19,012 bases of DNA. Origin: CAYSHJ01 sp964589725 (lineage in GTDB: Bacteria > Planctomycetota > Planctomycetia > Planctomycetales > Planctomycetaceae). The stretch is from NCBI GenBank assembly GCA_964589725.1, contig CAZPUJ010000093.1, positions 1-19,012 on the forward strand. The letters run 5' to 3'. Positions 1-6,139 of this stretch are shown here, piece by piece (positions within the stretch are counted from its first letter, which is position 1; every line of letters starts with the position of its first letter). The translations under genes and the position numbers were made by a program. Below the pieces are notes generated by a model, which saw nothing but the letters and a program-made list of their open reading frames with translations, was not told where the DNA came from and did no database searches.

Positions 1-615
1 CGCTCGCGGCCGTTTGTCTCTCCCGATGTCTGCCGAAAGTGGCGGATGGGCTACCTTCCACACAGCGCGTCGAGCCTCTTGCGCGGCCGAGTCGTCTACG
101 CCTACAGCAACGAACGGGATGACATCCTCTCGTACTTCGGCCGGGATCCGCAGTTTGAAAAGCACCAGCTCGAATGGGAGCAAGCCGGACGCCCCGATGA
201 CAAGCGGCCGATGAAGCACCGTTTCGTGAAGGACTTTCATCGGGGCTTGGAACTCTATGGCCAGAATGGCGCTGCACGACTCCAGGAACCGCACATCCGC
301 GAGTCGCTACAGAGCGTGGGGCTGGTCGTTGTCGAAGGCCCGAACGACGTGATTCGTCTGGACACGCTGGGTGTCGCCGCCGTTGGGTTGTGCTCGAACA
401 AAGCGACCGACGAGCAGATCGAGAAGCTCGTGCGCTTCGCACGGAAGGCGGCGCATGGACGGATCGTCCTGCTTCCCGATAACGACGCCGAAGGCGAAGC
501 AGGGTTCAAGGAACTTCTCTGGCGGCTCAGCCAATGTGACGGAGTGAAGGTGACGCTCGGCTGGTCGAATTCGATGTTCGGCGGAGCGGAGCAGTGCCGA
601 GTCTGGCCTTGGTGA
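1..615 (+). CDS. TOPRIM-domain primase-like protein, 5'-truncated by window edge and probably 3'-disrupted
   Basis: The reading frame is open from the first base, so the true start lies outside the window. The visible 204 residues look like the catalytic core of a DnaG/CHC2-type primase of the kind carried by plasmids and integrative elements. A segment around GYLPHSASSLLRGRVVYAY resembles the RNA-polymerase-like N-terminal subdomain. A TOPRIM domain follows, with the glutamate motif VVVEGPNDV (Glu codon 334-336) and the metal-binding DxD in LLPDNDAEG (first Asp codon 478-480). These residues would bind Mg2+ for nucleotidyl transfer, so the core appears intact. After LGWSN (about 560-575) the sequence loses protein-like character and ends in a short odd tail (QCRVWPW). 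At that point the DNA becomes the structured element 600-882. I infer that the 3' end was replaced by an insertion. A naturally short primase-like protein is the alternative. Family is fairly sure; function and activity are not. Confidence 0.65.
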   Translation, partial: RSRPFVSPDVCRKWRMGYLPHSASSLLRGRVVYAYSNERDDILSYFGRDPQFEKHQLEWEQAGRPDDKRPMKHRFVKDFHRGLELYGQNGAARLQEPHIRESLQSVGLVVVEGPNDVIRLDTLGVAAVGLCSNKATDEQIEKLVRFARKAAHGRIVLLPDNDAEGEAGFKELLWRLSQCDGVKVTLGWSNSMFGGAEQCRVWPW

Positions 616-882
616 AAGGCCAGTGGTGTCGCCTCCGGCGTGAGAGCGGAGTGCGGCACACCGTCGCGGGCCGTGAAGACGGCCGCGACCCCCATGGTGC
701 AGTCGCCAGATCGGGAGAGTCTTCTCCCGTCGGCGTGTCGTAACCGTGGGGGTCGCGGGCGATAGCCTCGCGACGGTGTGCGCTCATCGTGGTGTGCGTC
801 TTGGCTCCGCCAAGCCCGCGCCGTGTCGGGTTCCACCCGCCGGCACTCCCGCCGAAAGTCCCGTCGGGCGCGGCGGGGTTTT
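600..882 (+). ncRNA. Large structured RNA, candidate HEARO/omega-RNA-like element
   Basis: The interval folds into a chain of strong stems. They are 603-608/618-623 (CTGGCC/GGCCAG), 633-637/647-651 (CTCCG/CGGAG), a perfect 13-bp stem 656-668/769-781, a side hairpin 669-674/679-684 (GGCCGT/ACGGCC), and a 14-bp stem 684-697/744-757 with one G-U pair (it competes with the side hairpin for base 684). An apical hairpin lies at 712-718/723-729 (CGGGAGA/TCTCCCG), extended by 704-707/732-735. Further stems are 800-805/809-814 (CTTGGC/GCCAAG), 823-829/840-846 with one G-U pair, and 848-854/871-877 (CCCGCCG/CGGCGGG) followed by TTTT. The G-U pairs, nesting and terminal hairpin plus T tract favour a plus-strand RNA of about 280 nt. 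The element abuts the broken primase gene. Its size, its repeated TCGCC boxes (629-633, 703-707) and the motif GGGTTCCACCC (828-838) recall HEARO, the omega RNA of IscB elements. That identification comes from memory, not a search. No IscB-like ORF follows. Confidence 0.5.
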
Positions 883-1349
883 CAACGTCCGTGTCGGCGA
901 TGCAGTGGTCCAACGCCCACCGGCCCGGAGTTCCTTGTTCAAAAATTTCAAAAAGCAGTCCGTTCACTTTGCTTTAACAGAATGATTTCTAGATAGCTTT
1001 GTAGGTGGGGCGGCGAACGTTGATTCTTGGCTTTTGGGAGCCAACGAGCGATTCCTCTCAAAGGAAAAACGTCCGGTGAATGCCGAAGCGTCGGCGCGAT
1101 CAGGCAGCAGTCTTGTGAGCAGTCCCCTGCCTCGTGAGCAACCACGCGGTGAATTCTGGAAAGTCAAAATCCTCGCGTTCCATGCGAGTCAGCGTCGCCT
1201 GCCTCGGAGCGACTCCAGGGTCGGATGTTGTTGCCAACTCGGCGCGACGCGGAGGCCATCCGTGTTGCGGAGAGGCTTCGCTTGGTCTCCGCTGTCGCCG
1301 TTCGGAATTGGTTCATCACCAGCGAAACACATTACACGATCACCGTGCC
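883..1349. other. Intergenic region without a convincing gene
   Basis: This 467-bp stretch lies between the structured element and the 3' end of the minus-strand molybdoenzyme gene. Short open frames exist on both strands, but none has a ribosome binding site or a recognisable family. A locally A/T-rich segment lies at 940-1000. A 6-bp hairpin (TTGGCT/AGCCAA, 1027-1032/1039-1044) could end minus-strand transcription, but it has no T tract. Around 1225-1330 one plus-strand frame faintly resembles the C-terminal half of a GGDEF domain (AEAIRVAERLR). I regard this as a possible decayed remnant at best. Confidence 0.5.
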
Positions 1350-2609
1350 TCACGCCTTGACGGTGATGCCCACCGACTCGATGACGCTGTGGCCGGACTT
1401 GCGGAACGGGCGCGGCAACGGTTGAGCGATACCCCTGTCGTCGATCGTTCGGCAGCGGAACGTGTACTCGCCGACGGTCAGGCTGGGGAGCAGCGTCGCC
1501 CAGTGGACTTTCGAAAGTCGCATCGGCCACGTACGCGGCTGGCCTGTGGCCGGGTCAAAGCCGATCGTGTTGGAAAGAACATTGCCGTCGGGGACGCCGC
1601 CCCAGTGCTTCGGCGGCGCGAGGATTTGAGCGTCGGTCCACGGGGCCGTGGCGAAATACTTGTCGCCAGACGGCCACTCTTGCGCATTTGATTGAATCCA
1701 GACTTGAACCTTCGAGAGTCCAGAGATTCCGACTTGAGCGTATCCGGTGATCGGAATCGGCTCGCCCGCTTTCACTTCTTTCGGCACCGACAACGTCGCT
1801 GCGAAAGACTTGAGCGGACTGTCGACGTCGTTGTTGCCGCTGATGTACGTATCGTTTGCGTAAGCCAGGTTCGTGAGCACAACGTGCGAGAGCCACTTGA
1901 TCGACTTGAACCCGTACGCTTCGGGCACGACCACGCGCACCGGTCCGCCGCGCTGACTGTCGAGCCACTGGCCGTTCAGCTTGTAGCACAAAATCACCGG
2001 CGGCAAGTCGTGCGTGTCTTCGAGCACTCGGCCGATCGGCAGCGAACTACGAAACATCTGCTGTTCGTCGTCGTTGTGATAGCCGTAATAAAAGACGCGC
2101 CGTAGATCCTCGCGCGGCTGCGTCAACCAGACGACCTCGCGCAGTGGCACTCCTTCCCAGATGCCCATGCCGAGCGGGCAGCCAATGTTCAAACACGTCA
2201 TCACCTTCGCGAACCGCACCGCGTGCTTTTCGCCGAGTTGCACCAAGCCGATGAAATCGAGCGCGGTGCCGTTCGCTTTGGTCATCGCCTTCCCGAGTTT
2301 CGCCGGGTTTTCGGAATCGGAGATGACTTCCAGCTTCCACGTCTCGCGTGTCAGTCCGACTTCCGTTTTCTTCTCGTCGGGCAACGAGTGCGGCAGCGGC
2401 TTGCCGCGCGAAACGTCGCGAAACTCTTCCTGCGGCGTGAAGTACGGTTCGAGCGCCTCGATGACCTTGACCAGCTCCGGTGCTGTCGAGTCAGCGTTGG
2501 CGGCCAACGGCCAGAACGCAAGGGTCGCCGAACTCGCCGCGCCCAGGTGGAGGAAAAATCGCCGCGTGAGCGCCTGATGCTCCGCCAGAAATCGTTTCAG
2601 TTCTTTCAT
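1350..2609 (-). CDS. Tat-exported sulfite-oxidase-type molybdopterin-dependent oxidoreductase
   Basis: The 419-residue product belongs to the sulfite oxidase fold family: a molybdopterin-binding domain followed by a Mo-co dimerisation domain. Residues 14-39 are a twin-arginine signal (LTRRFFLHLGAASSA, then a hydrophobic stretch ending ANA), so the enzyme should act in the periplasm. Cys139 in VMTCLNIGC is placed like the cysteine that ligates Mo. WEGVPLREVVWL (151-162) and GGPVRVVVPEAYGFK (221-235) match conserved cofactor and substrate segments. The C-terminal part from about 265 onward is the beta-sandwich dimerisation domain, ending near a conserved DDRGIAQPL. The start is well fixed: AGGAG lies five bases upstream of the ATG. 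The gene lies 54 bp downstream of the beta-propeller gene on the same strand, so the two are probably co-transcribed. The natural substrate is not evident; oxidation of sulfite or an organic S- or N-oxide reaction are the family options. No haem domain is fused. Confidence 0.85.
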   Translation of the reverse strand: MKELKRFLAEHQALTRRFFLHLGAASSATLAFWPLAANADSTAPELVKVIEALEPYFTPQEEFRDVSRGKPLPHSLPDEKKTEVGLTRETWKLEVISDSENPAKLGKAMTKANGTALDFIGLVQLGEKHAVRFAKVMTCLNIGCPLGMGIWEGVPLREVVWLTQPREDLRRVFYYGYHNDDEQQMFRSSLPIGRVLEDTHDLPPVILCYKLNGQWLDSQRGGPVRVVVPEAYGFKSIKWLSHVVLTNLAYANDTYISGNNDVDSPLKSFAATLSVPKEVKAGEPIPITGYAQVGISGLSKVQVWIQSNAQEWPSGDKYFATAPWTDAQILAPPKHWGGVPDGNVLSNTIGFDPATGQPRTWPMRLSKVHWATLLPSLTVGEYTFRCRTIDDRGIAQPLPRPFRKSGHSVIESVGITVKA

Positions 2610-2624
2610 GGCGATCTCCTGGTT

Positions 2625-2645
2625 CCCTCTCCCTCGGGGAGAGGG
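2625..2645. repeat. Palindromic CCCTCTCCC/GGGAGAGGG repeat between two operon genes
   Basis: The arms CCCTCTCCC (2625-2633) and GGGAGAGGG (2637-2645) form a 9-bp stem with a 3-nt loop. It fills the short gap between the beta-propeller gene and the molybdoenzyme gene. The same words recur in the larger repeat at 15594-15684, so this is a dispersed intergenic repeat. In the transcript it could act as a stabilising or attenuating hairpin; that role is inferred only. Confidence 0.7.
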
Positions 2646-2663
2646 GAACGGGCGAGAAGCGTG

Positions 2664-3956
2664 TTACTTCTTGACGATGCAGTATAGGGCACGGTCCGTG
2701 CGGAGCAGCAATTGGCCATTGCTGACGGCGAGCGAACCGTTCGTGCGGCTGTTGTCGTCTTCCATGACGTTGTGAGCGAGCAGTTCGAACTCGGGCTTCG
2801 CGGCGACTACGTATGTGCCGTTCCGTTGCGAGACGTAATACAGCTTGCCATCGGCCAGGATCGGCGAGGCGTAGATCAAGCCGGAATCGGGTTCCAGCCG
2901 CTTCTGGTAGACCGTGCGGCCGGTGGCGGCCTCTTGGCAGTTGACGACTCCGCCGCTCTCGCTGGCCCAGTAGATGTGTCCGTCGAGGTAGATCGGCGAC
3001 GAGACGTTGGAGCCGCGGTTCTCGCGCCACACGACGTGCGTCTTGGTCACTTCACCTTTTCCGCCCGCGCGAATGGCTAGAGACGTGTGTCCGCCGCCGA
3101 TCGCGTACACGACGCCGTCGTGAGCGACCACGCTGGGGCAGACGTACCGATGCACGCCTTCACAGCGCCACAGTTCTTTACCGGTGTCCGGGTGCAGGCC
3201 GATGATCCAATCAGAAACACTCACAACCAACTCGGTTTCGCCGCTCGGCACGTTGACCAGCACGGGTGTGTTCCACGCGGCTCCGATGCCGCCCGCCTTC
3301 CAGACTTGGTCGCCGGTCATTTTTTCGAACGCGAACATTGAGCCGCTTTCGACGCTGCCGTTGATGATGAGCAGATTCTTGTAAAGCACCGGCGACGTGC
3401 CGGAACCCCAGCCGTGAGTCCCCTCGCCCGCGCTGGCCTGCCAAAGTTGGTTGCCATCGAGGTCAAAGCAAAACACGCCCGACTTGCCAAAGAAAACGAA
3501 CAGCCGCTCGCCATCGGTGATCGGCGTACTCGCGGCATAGCCGTGGTACGCACCTTCGCCTTCGTATTTGTGTTCGGGGAGTTTTGGATCGAATTGCTTC
3601 TGCCAGACGATTTGGCCGTTGCCGCGATCGAGGCACAGCAGATGCCGCTTCAGCTCGTTCATGTCGCCGGGCTTCGCGACCTCGATTCCGTATCCGCTGT
3701 AACTCGTCACAAAGACGCGCTGGCCCAAGGTCACTGGGCTGGAGGCTCCCGGCCCAGGAAGCTGCGTTCGCCAGACGATGTTGTCTTGCGACGACCATTT
3801 GACCGGCAGGCCCTTTTCATCGCTAATCGCCAAACCGCCAGGCCCACGGAACTGCCGCCATTCGGCTCCGATTGTCAATGCGGCACTCAGCAGCGAGAGG
3901 AACGCGGCAGCCGACAACGCCGCGGAAACGAAACCGAGTCGAACAAGTCGTTTCAT
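2664..3956 (-). CDS. Secreted PQQ-like beta-propeller repeat protein (BamB-like)
   Basis: The product is 430 residues when started at the ATG 3954-3956, where AAGGA lies about nine bases upstream. An in-frame upstream ATG (4041-4043) gives a polar extension ahead of the signal peptide and is less likely. Residues 1-30 form a signal peptide (MKRLVRLGF, a long hydrophobic core, then IGA/EW). The body is a string of PQQ-like blades of the form W+Q+ASSPVTxGQRVFV, CLDRGNGQIVWQK, DLDGNQLWQ, FEKMTGDQVWK, LHPDTGKELWR and EAATGRTVYQK. This predicts an eight-bladed propeller in the periplasm or cell envelope. WRQFRGPGG just after the signal is a planctomycete hallmark of this family. These proteins are usually annotated as BamB-like or PQQ-binding, but no catalytic or quinone-ligand residues can be assigned here. 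It is the upstream partner of the molybdoenzyme gene; the pairing suggests a shared periplasmic role that I cannot name. Confidence 0.85.
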   Translation of the reverse strand: MKRLVRLGFVSAALSAAAFLSLLSAALTIGAEWRQFRGPGGLAISDEKGLPVKWSSQDNIVWRTQLPGPGASSPVTLGQRVFVTSYSGYGIEVAKPGDMNELKRHLLCLDRGNGQIVWQKQFDPKLPEHKYEGEGAYHGYAASTPITDGERLFVFFGKSGVFCFDLDGNQLWQASAGEGTHGWGSGTSPVLYKNLLIINGSVESGSMFAFEKMTGDQVWKAGGIGAAWNTPVLVNVPSGETELVVSVSDWIIGLHPDTGKELWRCEGVHRYVCPSVVAHDGVVYAIGGGHTSLAIRAGGKGEVTKTHVVWRENRGSNVSSPIYLDGHIYWASESGGVVNCQEAATGRTVYQKRLEPDSGLIYASPILADGKLYYVSQRNGTYVVAAKPEFELLAHNVMEDDNSRTNGSLAVSNGQLLLRTDRALYCIVKK

Positions 3957-3966
3957 CGTGTGGTCC

Positions 3967-4254
3967 TTACGTTTGGTGCTTGTGAAAGGTCGATCGATGG
4001 TAGTCATCGCGTGGTTGATTTTGAAAGTACGACGCCAGCGCACGTTCGGCTGTCTTATTCCCGCTCCCCCTACTTCGAGGGGCCGGCGATGCCTCCGACG
4101 TCTTCCAACAATCCTTTTTCAGTTGCGCCTGTTGATCAGGGGTCAGTATGTCCCCGAGTTGTTTTTCGGATTCCGCGTTGATCCCTTCAATCAGCTCGGT
4201 GACCGCGAGTTGGCTGCTGGGGTTCTTCGAAGCCCGCATTGTAATTTGACTCAC
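3967..4254 (-). CDS. Doubtful small ORF or gene remnant with an LTPDQ segment
   Basis: The frame encodes up to 95 residues from a GTG (4252-4254) or about 90 from an ATG (4237-4239). Neither start has a Shine-Dalgarno sequence. The middle (AVTELIEGINAESEKQLGDI, then LTPDQQAQLKK) reads like a genuine amphipathic helix of the LTPxQ type found in planctomycete secreted proteins and Spy/CpxP-like proteins. The C-terminal 40 residues are polar and low in character. It ends 10 bp before the beta-propeller start on the same strand, so it could be a small upstream gene of that operon. More likely it is a decayed 3' fragment of a lost gene. It is not recognised as a known family. Confidence 0.3.
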   Translation of the reverse strand: MSQITMRASKNPSSQLAVTELIEGINAESEKQLGDILTPDQQAQLKKDCWKTSEASPAPRSRGSGNKTAERALASYFQNQPRDDYHRSTFHKHQT

Positions 4255-4342
4255 GAGCCGGTTTCATCGGCACAATGATCGCGAGACGCCATCCCGGCAG
4301 ATCGCATGTCGCGCTGAATATCCCCGGTAAGTCGGAGGTCAC

Positions 4343-5194
4343 ATGTTGCCACAGGACACGGAGATCGGAGGTGTTCGAGTGCCGCGTTTTCTGTACGGGA
4401 CCGCCTGGAAGGAAGACGAGACGCAGCGCCTGACTGAGCTTGCTCTGCAACAGGGATTTCGCGGCATCGACACCGCCAACCAGCGACGACATTACCACGA
4501 GGCTGCGGTCGGGCAGGCCATCTCGGCCGCGATCAAGAAGGGCTGGGTGGCTCGCGATGAGCTGTTCCTGCAAACCAAGTTCACTTTCCGGAACGGGCAG
4601 GATCATCGACTGCCCTACGATCCCACGGTTCCCATTCCAATCCAAGTCGAGCAATCGTTCGCTAGTTCGCTCGAACATTTGGCGACTAAGATCATCGATT
4701 CCTACCTGCTGCACGGCCCCACTCAGCGAGTCGGTCTGGCTCCGGCCGATTGGGCGGCCTGGCGCGCGATGGAAGCGATCCACGATAGTGGTCGGGCGCG
4801 GTGGCTTGGAGTCAGCAATGTCACTTTGGAGCAGCTCCAGTGTCTGTGTGATGAGGCGCGTGTCCGACCTCGTTTCGTTCAGAACCGCTGCTACGCCGTG
4901 CGAAGTTGGGACCGCCGAGTCCGCGAGTTCTGTGCCGCGAATGATTTGATTTATCAGGGCTTCTCGTTGTTGACCGCCAACCGCGAAGCGATGGCTCGTC
5001 CCGAATTGGCTCAGATCGCCAGGCGTCACGGTCGGACGGCCAGCCAGGTGATCTTCCGGTTTGCGCTCGATGTCGGCATGCTGCCGCTGACTGGGACCAG
5101 CGACGCCGATCACATGCGAGCGGATCTGGATGTCTTCGACTTTCGTCTGGAGCCTGACGAAGTCGAGCGGATCGAGCATCTGGCTGCACCGTAA
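4343..5194 (+). CDS. Aldo/keto reductase family protein
   Basis: A full-length 283-residue TIM-barrel aldo/keto reductase, a cytoplasmic NADPH-dependent carbonyl reductase family. The catalytic tetrad is visible: Asp43 (GIDTAN), Tyr51 (RRHYHE), Lys79 (LQTKFTF) and His124 (LLHGP). WLGVSNVTLEQLQ and the later FVQNRCY are the usual substrate and strand motifs. The C-terminal segment PLTGTSDADHMRADLDVFDF corresponds to the cofactor-phosphate binding loop, with TGTS in place of the more common GxxK/R arrangement. The ATG is supported by GGAGG four bases upstream (4334-4338). It is followed closely by the DUF188 gene, so the two probably form an operon. The substrate cannot be told from sequence. 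The motif SYLLHGP resembles eukaryote-like and cyanobacterial AKRs more than the YajO or DkgA groups. Confidence 0.9.
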   Translation: MLPQDTEIGGVRVPRFLYGTAWKEDETQRLTELALQQGFRGIDTANQRRHYHEAAVGQAISAAIKKGWVARDELFLQTKFTFRNGQDHRLPYDPTVPIPIQVEQSFASSLEHLATKIIDSYLLHGPTQRVGLAPADWAAWRAMEAIHDSGRARWLGVSNVTLEQLQCLCDEARVRPRFVQNRCYAVRSWDRRVREFCAANDLIYQGFSLLTANREAMARPELAQIARRHGRTASQVIFRFALDVGMLPLTGTSDADHMRADLDVFDFRLEPDEVERIEHLAAP

Positions 5195-5214
5195 TTTTGA
5201 ACAAGGGAAAGTTC

Positions 5215-5685
5215 GTGCTGACCATCTACGTTGATGCCGATGCCTGTCCGGTCAAAGACGAGATCTATCGCGTGGCACGCCGCTATTCGATGCCAGTCGT
5301 CGTGGTGGCCAACACGTCATTGTGGGTGCCAACCGACAAGTTGATTCAATTGGTCGTCCGCACCGAGGTGGGACTCAACATCGTTGACGACTGGATCGCC
5401 GAGCAATCCGGTCCTGGGGACATCGTGGTGACGTCCGACATTCCGCTGGCAGCTCGCTGTGTGGAAAAGCAGGCGCGAGTGATCGATCCCAAAGGCCGTG
5501 AATTCACCGAATCCGATATCGGCGAGACACTCGCCATGCGTGACCTCTTGGACGGACTCCGTCAAACGGGAGCCATCACCGGCGGCCCCGCTCCGATGAC
5601 CTCCCAAGACAGCTCGCGATTTCTGTCCAAGCTCGATGAGTTGATCAACGCCGTGCGACGCACCCAAGCTGGCAATCGAAAATGA
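5215..5685 (+). CDS. yaiI: YaiI/YqxD family protein (DUF188, UPF0178)
   Basis: The 156-residue product is a complete UPF0178 protein. The N-terminal LTIYVDADACPVKDEIYRVA carries the conserved Asp/Cys/Pro signature. VVTSDIPLAARCVEKQARVIDPKGREF follows, with the aspartate-containing motif of this PIN-like fold, and then NIGE-type SDIGETLAMRDLL. The family is widespread and cytoplasmic, and its biochemical role is not established; nuclease activity is often suggested from the fold. I chose the GTG at 5215 because AAGGGA (5203-5208) sits six bases upstream and the protein then begins as relatives do. A TTG at 5197 would add six residues but has no binding site. The start lies only 20 bp after the aldo/keto reductase stop, so the pair is likely co-transcribed. 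Confidence 0.88.
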   Translation: MLTIYVDADACPVKDEIYRVARRYSMPVVVVANTSLWVPTDKLIQLVVRTEVGLNIVDDWIAEQSGPGDIVVTSDIPLAARCVEKQARVIDPKGREFTESDIGETLAMRDLLDGLRQTGAITGGPAPMTSQDSSRFLSKLDELINAVRRTQAGNRK

Positions 5686-6096
5686 TCTCGAGCGAGATCG
5701 ACCATCACGAACGCCAACTCCGCCCAGTCGGCCTACCGAGGCTGGCCGGTCCCTGGCGGTCACGGCGGTTCAAGAAAGGCGGAGGGCCTCGCCAAAATCT
5801 ACAACGGCAAGACTCCGGTCACGGCGCTGTGCGATGTCTCTTTCACACCTCATCGAGGTGGGCTGGCGGCTTTGCTGGGGAAGTCTGGGTCTGGGAAATC
5901 GACGCTGCTTAATCTGCTGGCTGGGCTTGATGGACCTTCTTCCGGAGCGCTCATTGTTGGCGGCCAACTGCTGCACTCGTGGAACTCGGGGCAGATGGCG
6001 GCGAACCGCAGAAAAACAGGGGTCGGGAGCGTGACGTTCATCGCTAGCTCTCCATCGTCTTTCCCATCCGGACAAGCCGGATGGGGCCGAATCTAA
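5686..6096 (+). pseudogene. N-terminal remnant of an ABC transporter ATP-binding protein
   Basis: One frame (about 5780-6040) reads EGLAKIYNGKTPVTALCDVS, then the Walker A motif LLGKSGSGKSTLLNLLAGLD and a segment ending QMAANRRKTGVGS. That is the order found in LolD/MacB-type ABC ATPases up to the point just before the Q-loop. The frame then runs into unrelated codons and stops at 6094-6096. Signature motif, Walker B and H-loop are absent. The frame has no ATG or GTG between the upstream in-frame stop (TGA at 5684-5686) and Walker A, so it is unlikely to be translated as a functional protein. It looks like the left stub of a deleted gene. The neighbouring yaiI and dadA-like genes are intact. 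Confidence 0.7.
6063..6085. terminator. Perfect 9-bp hairpin between convergent genes
   Basis: CCCATCCGG (6063-6071) pairs perfectly with CCGGATGGG (6077-6085) across the loop ACAAG. It lies at the end of the ABC remnant and 55 bp beyond the stop of the minus-strand FAD enzyme gene, a position suited to a bidirectional transcription stop. Neither side has a clear T tract, so it may instead be one of the dispersed palindromic repeats. Confidence 0.5.
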
Positions 6097-6139
6097 AACA
6101 GCGCAAGTTCAAAACTGGCGCGTCGGGTGCGCGTCATCT

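Noticed and set aside
600..882. Group II intron or rho-independent terminator as explanation of the stems
   Set aside because: No domain V-like hairpin or reverse transcriptase was seen, and the nesting is far larger than any terminator. A mobile structured RNA fits better.
527..967. Minus-strand frame of 146 codons across the structured element
   Set aside because: It overlaps the dense stems and shows no domain. Long complementary stems give artificially open frames in GC-rich DNA.
4187..5179. Long open frame (330 codons) antisense to the aldo/keto reductase
   Set aside because: It mirrors the well-supported aldo/keto reductase with all catalytic residues. The antisense product has no recognisable family and no ribosome site; the open frame follows from high-GC codon use.
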